Made by a program: the position numbers and the translations under genes | Part shown: one piece after another, positions 53,906 through 61,771 of the stretch | How the letters are laid out: the number at the start of each line of letters is the position of its first letter | Position numbering within the stretch: the first letter of the stretch is position 1 | Assembly (NCBI GenBank): GCA_030849965.1 | Contig: JAVDKL010000001.1 | Location: forward strand, 868,001-932,000 | Origin: Schauerella fraxinea | GTDB taxonomy: Bacteria; Pseudomonadota; Gammaproteobacteria; Burkholderiales; Burkholderiaceae_B | Length of the DNA stretch: 64,000 nucleotides | Direction of reading: 5' to 3' | Notes under the pieces: generated by a model | Told to the model about the DNA's origin: nothing | The model's database searches: none | What the model saw: the letters and a program-made list of their open reading frames with translations, nothing else

Positions 53906-56137
53906 TCATTCTGCCGCCAGCACCGTGAAGCCGTGGGTACCGTCGCGCGCCAACTGATCGACCAGCCCATACTCCCAGTCCAGATAGCCCTGCATCGCCG
54001 CAACCGGATTATCCGTGCCCTCGTAGGGACGCCGATAACGGTCGGTTGGCTCGACCACCCAATCCGGCGCTTCCGCCGTCAGGCGTTCGCCCGCTGCCGT
54101 CCATCCTTGCGAGCCGTCACGCAGCACGTAAACCGTGGCCGCAATCCCCCACACCCGCAGCATCTCAACCACGTCCGACCACCCATGCGCCGCCAAGGCG
54201 CCATCCGGGGAGGTCAGCACCACGCGCGTGATCCCAGGTGTGGACGCCAACACCTTCGCCAACGCTCGCGCATCGGCGCGGCGAACATGCGACGCACCGG
54301 GCACATGCTGTTTGCGATAGTCCGCACTCGCGCCCATATCCACGATTCGCAATGCTGGTGCCACTGTGGGATCGTCCAGCCACCCTGCCAGTGCAGCGCC
54401 ATCGACCCATCGATCTTCCGGCACGTCCACGGCGCGCCATCCCGCCGCCGCAGGTTCGGCGGCCGGCCATTCGGTCACCGGCGGCGCATCATCCACCACG
54501 TGCACGTCCCATCCCATCTGGGCCAGCCACGACGCCGTCATGTTTGCCCGGACGCCATCGTCATCGACCAGCACGATACGCGCCCCGCGCACCGCTGCCA
54601 CATGATCCGTCTCCTGCACGAGTTGACCGCCGGGCGCACTGGCAAATCCAGGCAAGTGGCTGCGCGCGTATTCCTCAGGCGTACGCACATCCAGCCAATA
54701 GCAGGTGCGATCGGCCGGCTGCTGGAGCGCCTGCGCCAGCGATACGCGGGCCACGCCGGCGCGGTCGGCCAGCCGCCGTGCGCGCGTTCGCGCATCGGTG
54801 CGCCATGCGTCCGCCACGCTCCCCGCATGCCGGCGCGACTGGCCTCGTTCGAGCGCCTGACCCGCCAACGTCCAACCGATGGTGCCGTTGCGCAGAGCGG
54901 CCACTGGATTGGGAATCCCTATATTCACCAGCGACTGCGTGCCGATAATGCTGCGGGTGCGGCCAGCGCAGTTAACGATCACCTGCGTGCGGGGATCGGG
55001 CGCCAGATCCTTGATCCGCAAGGCAAGCTCCGCCCCCGGCACGCTGATTCCGCCGGGAATGCTCATCGTGTTGTATTCGTCGAAACGGCGGGCATCCAGT
55101 ACCACCACATCGGCGCGTGCATCGATCAAGGCCTGCACCGCCTCCGCAGAGAGCGACGGCGTATGGCGCTGCGACTCCACTAATTCGCCGAACGACTTGC
55201 TCGGCACATTGACGTCACGAAACAACTCACCTCCCGCGCGCCTCCAGCCAGCCAATCCGCCCGCCAGCAGGCACACGTCGACATAACCCAGTGCACGCAG
55301 CCGTTGCGCGGCCCGCCGTGCAAGGCCTTCACCGTCGTCGTAGACCACGATCGGCACATCGTGCCGCGGCAGGCGCCGCGCTGCATGCGTTTCGATCACG
55401 CTGTACGGCATATTGGCGGCGAATAACGGATGCGCCTCGGCAAACGGCGCCTCCTCGCGCACGTCGAGCAGCGCCACTTCGCGCCGCGCCATCAACGCCG
55501 CGCGCACGTCTTGCACGCTGCGATCGGGAATATCGCCGGGCAGCACACGCCATAAATTAGGCAAGCCGATATCCGCATACCCGGAGATGAACGGCTTCAC
55601 CGTGCCATCGGGTAGATACACTGCGCGCCGGATGGCACCGATATTGGCCCCGTAAACGTGAATGCTGATCGATACCCGATCGCTGAAGGTATTGGCCACC
55701 TGGTGAACGTCGCCGATCGATGGCGACACCGCTTCCACATCGCCCGGCTGCAACGTTTTTTCGGCGCCGTGCACGCGCGGCACCCCATTTTCCAGCGTGA
55801 ACGATTGCGCCCGTTCCGCGCCGCGCAGCATGCCGATCAATCCCCATACCGTATGGTCATGGATCGGTGTGCCTTGACCGGGACCCCACACAAAGCTCAC
55901 CACACTGAATCGCCCTGCCGGATCGGCATACAACAGATATTGCGTGTAGTGATCTGGATGGGGCGCAGCATATGCCGGATCGAGCCAATCGTCGTATGCG
56001 ACGAGCTGCCGCAAAAGCGCACCGCCATTATTTAATAGTTCAGATTCTGAATTATTAAAATCGGCAAGTTTGGAAAACCCCTCAATAAAATCGCGAAAAC
56101 GCGACCAATCGGGTTTTTCACGTCCGTACTCATCCAT
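53906..56137 (-). CDS. Thiol dioxygenase (cupin) fused to four rhodanese domains
   Basis: A 743-residue cytoplasmic fusion. Residues 1-190 are a cysteine-dioxygenase-fold cupin: iron ligands His93, His95 (PIHDHT) and His145 (GDVHQV), and the S158-x-H160-x-Y162 catalytic triad. The residue matching the carboxylate-binding Arg of true cysteine dioxygenase is Gln66 (HYTQYLLY), as in 3-mercaptopropionate-type enzymes. Four rhodanese modules follow (about 190-325, 335-445, 470-575 and 600-695). Only the second keeps the catalytic cysteine (Cys390, NCAGRTRS); the first and third have Asp near that place and the fourth reads TSPDG. It probably oxidises a thiol to a sulfinate and moves sulfane sulfur. 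AGGA precedes the ATG by about five bases. Confidence 0.88.
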   Translation of the reverse strand: MDEYGREKPDWSRFRDFIEGFSKLADFNNSESELLNNGGALLRQLVAYDDWLDPAYAAPHPDHYTQYLLYADPAGRFSVVSFVWGPGQGTPIHDHTVWGLIGMLRGAERAQSFTLENGVPRVHGAEKTLQPGDVEAVSPSIGDVHQVANTFSDRVSISIHVYGANIGAIRRAVYLPDGTVKPFISGYADIGLPNLWRVLPGDIPDRSVQDVRAALMARREVALLDVREEAPFAEAHPLFAANMPYSVIETHAARRLPRHDVPIVVYDDGEGLARRAAQRLRALGYVDVCLLAGGLAGWRRAGGELFRDVNVPSKSFGELVESQRHTPSLSAEAVQALIDARADVVVLDARRFDEYNTMSIPGGISVPGAELALRIKDLAPDPRTQVIVNCAGRTRSIIGTQSLVNIGIPNPVAALRNGTIGWTLAGQALERGQSRRHAGSVADAWRTDARTRARRLADRAGVARVSLAQALQQPADRTCYWLDVRTPEEYARSHLPGFASAPGGQLVQETDHVAAVRGARIVLVDDDGVRANMTASWLAQMGWDVHVVDDAPPVTEWPAAEPAAAGWRAVDVPEDRWVDGAALAGWLDDPTVAPALRIVDMGASADYRKQHVPGASHVRRADARALAKVLASTPGITRVVLTSPDGALAAHGWSDVVEMLRVWGIAATVYVLRDGSQGWTAAGERLTAEAPDWVVEPTDRYRRPYEGTDNPVAAMQGYLDWEYGLVDQLARDGTHGFTVLAAE

Positions 56138-56344
56138 TATTTCCTACCCTTCTTCGCTGCCCGCCCCCTGCCGAGGGCGGCATCTTTTGAAAATAAACAT
56201 CACGCATTAAAGAACAAACACTGCCTTGCCGTAATTCTTTTCGGTAATATCCATTGGATGGTTCAACTAGGAATCAGAATTGCTTAGGCCGACACTGTGC
56301 AGATGAAAGTCTCGTCTTTATGTATTCCGCGAGCGAGGTGTTAA

Positions 56345-58486
56345 ATGCCGTCGATCATGCAATCGCTGCAAATCTGGCCGGCCTCCGCGTGCAAGCCCAA
56401 CGCCGTGCCTTACGGTATACCACCCGGACTTGATCGGCGCGCCCGCGTGATTGCCAAGGCCCTGCGTGTGCCCTTCGCCGCAATCGCTCCCAAGGGCTTT
56501 CATGCTGTGAGCTGCCAGACCAATCGAGGCAGCCACGACGAACGGATAGCGCGCGCGGTCGTGGATGTGGAAACGTCCATGAAACCGGTCAACCTCGACT
56601 TACCGGCGCGGCATGGCGGCAAAGTCGCGTCATTCAGCGGCGTACCGATCTTCGACGATTGCCGGACGTTCCTGGGCGTGTTGTATGTAGTCGGCGACAC
56701 GCCCCTGGCCGGCGCCGAACCGGCTCAGGCCGAGTTGATTGCGTCGTTTGCCGACATCGTGGCTGAGCGCTTCGTCGCCCATCGTGTGGGTAGCGCCCGC
56801 AGACAAGCGCTGGCGCGTTTTCAACATGTGGCGGCAACGGCGTCCGATGGCATCGTCTGTACCAACGATCACGGCCACATCACATACGCCAATGCGGCAG
56901 CCGGCCAGATTTTCGGCTACAAGTCGAACGAATTAGCCGGCAAACATATCGGGGTGCTGCTGCCCGCAGTCGTGCAAGATAACCACCAGCCCGTAATCAA
57001 TTCGGACTATTTCGACGAAGAGAACGTGCCGTCGCGCGAGCCGATCGAGACCGAAGGCGTGCGCGCCGATGGCGGCGCTTTCCCCGCCGAACTGTTGCTG
57101 TCGACGTGGGAGGAAGACACACGCCGCGCGTTTGCTTTCATGGTGCGCGACGTATCTACCCGCAAGCGCAATGACGAGCATCTCTTCAACCTGGCGCATT
57201 TCGACCCACTCACCGGTCTGCCCAATCGCCAGACGTTTCGCGTCATCATGGACGAGTACGTCGCAGCCGAGCGCGAGTTTGGGCTGCTGCTGCTCGACCT
57301 GGATGCGTTCAAGGACGTCAATGACGCGCATGGGCACCACGCGGGCGACGACGTATTGATCGAGATTTCAGCGCGCCTATTGGCCGCCTTTCCGGATGTA
57401 CCGGTCGTGGCGCGCTTAGGGGGCGATGAATTTGCCGTCATCGTGGTCGACGAGATCGACGGCGACGCGTTGCGTGCCCTGGGCAACAACGCTATCCGCC
57501 AGTTGATGGCACCAGTATCGACCGAACACGCGCAGGTGCGCGTGGGCGCGAGCGTCGGCATCTCGATCCACCCCAGCCACGGTGCCGATGGTCCAACCCT
57601 GCTCGCCAACGCCGACTTGGCACTTTACAAAGCCAAGGGCCGTGGCCCCGGCCGCGTCGAGTGCTTTACCGATCCCCTGCGGGCCGCGCTCGTGGCGCGA
57701 CGCGACCTCGAAGATCAATTGCATGCCGCATGGCGCAACAATGAATTCGAGCTTTTCTATCAACCCCAGTTCAACATGACCGATGAACGGCTCATCGGCG
57801 CCGAAGCCTTGTTGCGCTGGCGGCATCCCGAACGCGGCCTGCTCACACCCGCGGCGTTTCTGGCGGTGCTCGAATCGTCTTCCCTGGTTGGCCCGGTGGG
57901 CGAATGGGTGCTGCAGGAAGCCTGTCGGCAAGCCCGCGCATGGCGCGCGCACGCACCGCGCGATTTTCGGATCGCGGTCAACCTGTTCGCGGCTCAAGTA
58001 CTCGGCGACGATCTCGAGCGCCAGGTGCTTGCCGCACTCAATGCGGCCGACATCCCGGCCTGCGCCCTTGAGCTCGAGATCACCGAGAACACCGTCCTCG
58101 CTCAAAACGATGCGTTGAACACGATGTGGCGGCGGCTCGTCGATGCGGGCGTGTCGCTCGCCTTCGATGATTACGGCACCGGCTATGCCGCCCTCAATCT
58201 GCTCAAATCGCTCCCGATTTCGCGTCTGAAAATCGACCGCACCTTCGTGTCGGATGTGGTTTCCAATCGCGAGGATGCCGCCGTTGTTCAGGCAATTGTG
58301 TATTTGGGTAAGAACTTTGGGATGCGCGTGGTCGCCGAAGGCGTCGAAACACGCGAGCAGGCGCGCATGTTGCGAGCATTGCAGTGCAGCGAGGTGCAGG
58401 GCTATTTGTACAGCCCCCCCATCAGTGGGGCCGAATTTGCGGAACGTTTCCTGGATACCGTCCACGCAAAAGCCCGTCACATCTAG
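56345..58486 (+). CDS. GAF/PAS-GGDEF-EAL cyclic di-GMP protein
   Basis: A 713-residue soluble signalling protein with GAGG about seven bases before the ATG. Order: an N-terminal GAF-like sensor (about 25-145, VASFSGVPIFDD), a PAS domain (about 155-275, ASDGIVCTNDHGHITYANAA), GGDEF with an intact motif at 359-363, and an EAL domain beginning about 470 with Glu487 in EALLRWRHP. The EAL domain also has ELEITENTVL, FDDYGTGYAALNLL and VAEGVET. Both catalytic domains look intact, so synthesis and hydrolysis of cyclic di-GMP are both possible. The signal is unknown. The hybrid kinase gene follows and may be linked. Confidence 0.92.
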   Translation: MPSIMQSLQIWPASACKPNAVPYGIPPGLDRRARVIAKALRVPFAAIAPKGFHAVSCQTNRGSHDERIARAVVDVETSMKPVNLDLPARHGGKVASFSGVPIFDDCRTFLGVLYVVGDTPLAGAEPAQAELIASFADIVAERFVAHRVGSARRQALARFQHVAATASDGIVCTNDHGHITYANAAAGQIFGYKSNELAGKHIGVLLPAVVQDNHQPVINSDYFDEENVPSREPIETEGVRADGGAFPAELLLSTWEEDTRRAFAFMVRDVSTRKRNDEHLFNLAHFDPLTGLPNRQTFRVIMDEYVAAEREFGLLLLDLDAFKDVNDAHGHHAGDDVLIEISARLLAAFPDVPVVARLGGDEFAVIVVDEIDGDALRALGNNAIRQLMAPVSTEHAQVRVGASVGISIHPSHGADGPTLLANADLALYKAKGRGPGRVECFTDPLRAALVARRDLEDQLHAAWRNNEFELFYQPQFNMTDERLIGAEALLRWRHPERGLLTPAAFLAVLESSSLVGPVGEWVLQEACRQARAWRAHAPRDFRIAVNLFAAQVLGDDLERQVLAALNAADIPACALELEITENTVLAQNDALNTMWRRLVDAGVSLAFDDYGTGYAALNLLKSLPISRLKIDRTFVSDVVSNREDAAVVQAIVYLGKNFGMRVVAEGVETREQARMLRALQCSEVQGYLYSPPISGAEFAERFLDTVHAKARHI

Positions 58487-58596
58487 ATTCTCTATATGGC
58501 TTCGGCCCTGGATGCCACTCGTATCATTACAATCTACGATTCGCTTCTTTGCGGCTTTTGGCCGTTCCTCAGGCCCACATCCGCGCAGGTGTCCGT

Positions 58597-60243
58597 GTGA
58601 CCCTTGATCCATTAGATGCTCCCTCCGCAACCACGCCCGGCACTGACGGGCCGTCGGTGTCGGCCGACGTCGAGCGAGCCGAGTTGTTCCGTAGTCTGGC
58701 CGATGGATCGCCCTCGCCGTTATGGCTGCAAACGCCGGCGATGACCCTGCATGTCAATGAGGCGTTTTTCCGGTACTTCGGGCGCGATGGCGAGGACGTC
58801 CAACGCGCTGGCTGGCACACCCTTCTCCACCCCGAGGACGCGCAGGCCTATCAGGATGCGGTGCAAGAGGCCTGGCGCCAAGCGCAGTCGTTTTCCGTCT
58901 CGGCCCGCATGCGGCGTTTCGACGGTGAATGGCGCTGGGTCGAATCGCGTGGCGCAGCGCGCTTTCGTGCCGACGGCGCCTATCTTGGCCTCAGCGGCAG
59001 TGCGACCGACATCACCGAGCAATACGAATTCGAAGCGCGTCGCGATGCGCTGCTCGCCGACGAGCGCGCGGCCCGCACCACGGCAGAGACCTCCGCACGA
59101 TTCAAAGACGAATTTCTCGGCACCCTGTCGCACGAGCTGCGCACCCCGCTGTCGGTCGTGCTGGGCTGGAGCAAGCTGCTCAAAAGCAAAAGCGATCCCG
59201 ACAACGCCCTGCTGCAACGCGGCCTGGAAGCCATCATCCGCAGCGCTGAAGCGCAGACCGCGTTGATCTCCGACATGCTCGACGCCAGCGGCCTGCAGTT
59301 GGGTGAAGTTGAACTGGCTGTGTCTACGCTCGAGATGAGCCACATCATGCAGCAAGCCATCGACCGCATCGCCGCACTCGCCTCAGCCCGCGGCGTCACC
59401 TTCGCCTGGTCGCCGCCCGACACGCCCATCTGGGTGCGCGGCGACGCCGATCGGTTGCGCCAGATCTTCGCCAACTTGCTGTCGAATGCCGTCAAGTTCT
59501 CCACCACCGGCGGACTGGTGCGCATCCGCGTGGATCAAAGCGACGATCATGTTTTCAGCATTGCGGTGGAAGATGACGGCGAAGGAATCGATCCGAGCTT
59601 TTTGCCGCACATCTTCGATCGTTTTCGGCAAGGCGACGCCTCGCAATCCCGGCACAACAGCGGTGTGGGTTTGGGCTTGGCCATCGTGGATCGCCTTGTG
59701 GCCATGCATGACGGCGACGTTGTCGCGCATAGCGACGGCAAGGGCCGTGGCGCCACCTTTATCGTCACGCTGCCGCATTACTTTCCGGACCCCGCTGAAG
59801 CCGCCGATATCCTGGCACCGCACGACGCGTCGGTCATCGACACCCATCCCGACAACGCGCTGGCTGGCCTGCGCGTACTTGCGGTGGACGATCAGGAAGA
59901 CATTCTCGAACACCTTCGCCGCATTCTCGAGGATCAGGGCGCACAGGTGCATGCCGTCAGCTCCGCCGCCGCCGCGCTCGCCGCGCTGCGATCGACGGCA
60001 CATACCTTCGATGCCGTGGTTTCGGACATCGGCATGCCCGAGATGGATGGCTACCAAATGATGCGCACCGTACGTGCAGAACTCAAGCTCGATCCCGCCA
60101 TGCTGCACAGCGTGGCTGTCACGGCATTGGCACGTGAACAAGATCGCCTTGCCGCACTGGCTGCGGGCTATCAGGCGCACGTGACCAAGCCCTATGAAGT
60201 GGCGCGATTGATCTCGGCATTGACGACGCGCGCGACGCTTTAA
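58597..60243 (+). CDS. PAS-containing hybrid histidine kinase (soluble)
   Basis: A 548-residue cytoplasmic kinase without membrane helices. The GTG at 58597 is the best start before the PAS domain (ERAELFRSLADGSPSPLWL); in-frame codons further upstream lie in or just after the GGDEF/EAL gene. The PAS domain (about 25-150) is followed by HisKA with His179 (LSHELRTPLS) and the ATPase (NLLSNAVKF, EDDGEGI, GVGLGLAIV). A C-terminal receiver carries Asp477 (VSDIGMPEMDG) and ends in HVTKPY. No response regulator or HPt gene is adjacent, so it is an orphan. It lies 110 bp after the GGDEF/EAL gene. Confidence 0.88.
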   Translation: MTLDPLDAPSATTPGTDGPSVSADVERAELFRSLADGSPSPLWLQTPAMTLHVNEAFFRYFGRDGEDVQRAGWHTLLHPEDAQAYQDAVQEAWRQAQSFSVSARMRRFDGEWRWVESRGAARFRADGAYLGLSGSATDITEQYEFEARRDALLADERAARTTAETSARFKDEFLGTLSHELRTPLSVVLGWSKLLKSKSDPDNALLQRGLEAIIRSAEAQTALISDMLDASGLQLGEVELAVSTLEMSHIMQQAIDRIAALASARGVTFAWSPPDTPIWVRGDADRLRQIFANLLSNAVKFSTTGGLVRIRVDQSDDHVFSIAVEDDGEGIDPSFLPHIFDRFRQGDASQSRHNSGVGLGLAIVDRLVAMHDGDVVAHSDGKGRGATFIVTLPHYFPDPAEAADILAPHDASVIDTHPDNALAGLRVLAVDDQEDILEHLRRILEDQGAQVHAVSSAAAALAALRSTAHTFDAVVSDIGMPEMDGYQMMRTVRAELKLDPAMLHSVAVTALAREQDRLAALAAGYQAHVTKPYEVARLISALTTRATL

Positions 60244-60367
60244 CGGTCAATCGGGCGAGGGAGCAAGCGCGCGAGCGTGATCGCTCAGTCTGTGCTCTCG
60301 CGTGGTTCGGCATGTGAGTTGCGCGTGAGGAATGTGGATCACCGCCGATCACATCAAAGGAGCGACC

Positions 60368-60571
60368 ATGGTCACCGATAAATCCCAACCCGCCAAGCAA
60401 CCACCTATCGAACAATCGCCTGCCAAGGGCATTCCGGACGTGCGCAACCCGGAAGGCGAACCGGCCGATACAGGCCATGGCACCGAGAAGACTGCAGTTC
60501 ATCCCGAGACCACCGGCAATGAAGATCCGGGCAGTGAGCTGAATTCGCCGCCAGAACGCGACAAGCAATAG
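60368..60571 (+). CDS. Small hydrophilic, probably disordered protein
   Basis: A 67-residue protein starting MVTDKSQPAKQPP, with a strong ribosome site AAAGGAG five bases before the ATG. It is rich in Pro, Glu, Lys, Thr and Gly, has no hydrophobic core and ends SPPERDKQ. I do not recognise the family. The good translation signal favours a real gene; a longer in-frame start at 60332 lacks such a signal. A 19-bp repeat array follows. Confidence 0.65.
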   Translation: MVTDKSQPAKQPPIEQSPAKGIPDVRNPEGEPADTGHGTEKTAVHPETTGNEDPGSELNSPPERDKQ

Positions 60572-60651
60572 ACAAAACGCTAGGCGAGGCGCCATTGCAG
60601 TCGTCGGGCGGAAGTGCACTGACAAGACTCAACTGCGACGACGATGCGAAA

Positions 60652-60778
60652 CTGCAGTGACAGAGCGGAGCTGCAATGACAAAGTGGAGCTGCAATCACA
60701 AAGCGAAGCTGCATGACAAAGCGGAGCCGCAATGACAAGGCGAAGCCGCATTAACAAAGCGAAGCTGCAATGACAAAG
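60652..60778. repeat. 19-bp tandem repeat array (about 6.7 copies)
   Basis: The unit CTGCAATGACAAAGCGAAG is repeated head to tail at 60652, 60671, 60690, 60709 (18 bp), 60727, 60746 and 60765 with one to four changes per copy. It lies between the small hydrophilic protein gene and the terminator of the tRNA gene. A degenerate extension may start near 60612. There are no spacers. Confidence 0.85.
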
Positions 60779-60802
60779 GGCCAACATCAATGATGTTGGC
60801 CC
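60778..60802 (-). terminator. Hairpin terminator of tRNA-Pro
   Basis: GGGCCAACATCA at 60778-60789 and its complement at 60791-60802 form a near-perfect stem just downstream of the tRNA on the minus strand, followed by CTTTGTCATT. It is likely an intrinsic terminator with a short T tract. Its left edge touches the 19-bp repeat array. Confidence 0.75.
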
Positions 60803-60810
60803 TTCGAATT

Positions 60811-60889
<79 letters not shown>

Positions 60890-60944
60890 AGAACGAAAGT
60901 ATATCAGAGTTTTTTCACTGCTGTGTGCAAGTCACACAACTTTT

Positions 60945-61367
60945 TTAAGGTGCCGATGTGGGCGACGTATCGCGCGCATGCGACGAGGCAACGGCGTGCT
61001 TTAACACGTTAGCAATGCCCTCAAGCTCGGCACGCAACGACTGCACTTCCGCAGGCGACAAGCGCACGGCCGCGTCTTGCTCGTAGGCCGCATCGCGTAC
61101 ATCGCCCAAGCGATTGCGCGCGCCGCTGATCGTGAAGCCTTGCTCATACAACAGCGAGCGGATCTTGCGGATCAACAGCACTTCGTGATGTTGATAGTAG
61201 CGGCGATTACCACGACGCTTGACGGGTTTGAGCTGCGTGAACTCTTGCTCCCAATAACGCAGAACGTGCGGCTTGACGCCACACAGGTCCGACACTTCAC
61301 CGATGGTGAAGTAGCGTTTTGCGGGGATGGGGGGCAGCGGCGTGGCGGTAGGTTCGGGTCGAGTCAT
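60945..61367 (-). CDS. MerR-family regulator (MlrA-like, ihfA-linked)
   Basis: A 140-residue regulator with an N-terminal winged helix: [26 protein letters not shown], followed by [19 protein letters not shown]. The C-terminal half is a short coiled helix without the cysteines of metal-sensing MerR proteins. This kind of gene regularly follows pheT-ihfA in beta- and gammaproteobacteria. Its target is not known here. It lies 58 bp after ihfA on the same strand and before tRNA-Pro. Confidence 0.9.
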   Translation of the reverse strand: MTRPEPTATPLPPIPAKRYFTIGEVSDLCGVKPHVLRYWEQEFTQLKPVKRRGNRRYYQHHEVLLIRKIRSLLYEQGFTISGARNRLGDVRDAAYEQDAAVRLSPAEVQSLRAELEGIANVLKHAVASSHARDTSPTSAP

Positions 61368-61425
61368 AACGCTATTTTAGGTCTCCACGGTGGGGCGCAC
61401 CGATAACAAATGCCGACAAAGAGTA

Positions 61426-61758
61426 TCACTCCCCCGAAGCGCTGTCGTCGTCGCCGGCTGGTGCCTGCTCGACGACGCCTTTGAGCTTCTGGCTGGCGTG
61501 AAACGTGACGACGCGGCGCGCCGCGATAGGAATGGTCTCGCCGGTTTTGGGATTACGTCCCGGACGCGCGGGTTTATCGCGCACCTGGAAATTACCGAAC
61601 CCCGACAGCTTCACGGCCTCGCCGCGAGCCAGCGCATCGCGAATCTCTTCGAAAAAAGTGTCGACGATATCTTTGGCTTCGCGTTTATTGAGCCCTACCC
61701 GCTCAAACAACAATTCCGCCAGCTCGGCCTTGGTCAATGTACGCAATTCGGTCTGCAT
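61426..61758 (-). CDS. ihfA: Integration host factor subunit alpha
   Basis: A 110-residue DNA-bending protein; the ATG at 61758 gives the standard [18 protein letters not shown]. The DNA-binding arm signature [20 protein letters not shown] is exact for the IHF/HU family. It forms a heterodimer with IhfB that bends DNA in recombination, replication and promoter control. It lies 13 bp after pheT, so the two are co-transcribed in the classic pheST-ihfA operon. The C-terminal 15 residues are acidic and poorly conserved. Confidence 0.96.
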   Translation of the reverse strand: MQTELRTLTKAELAELLFERVGLNKREAKDIVDTFFEEIRDALARGEAVKLSGFGNFQVRDKPARPGRNPKTGETIPIAARRVVTFHASQKLKGVVEQAPAGDDDSASGE

Positions 61759-61771
61759 CACAATTCCCGAT

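Noticed and set aside
56249-56259. Short palindrome ATCCATTGGAT in the divergent region of the fusion and GGDEF/EAL genes
   Set aside because: Five-base arms are common by chance in 200 bases; no regulator gene is next to it.
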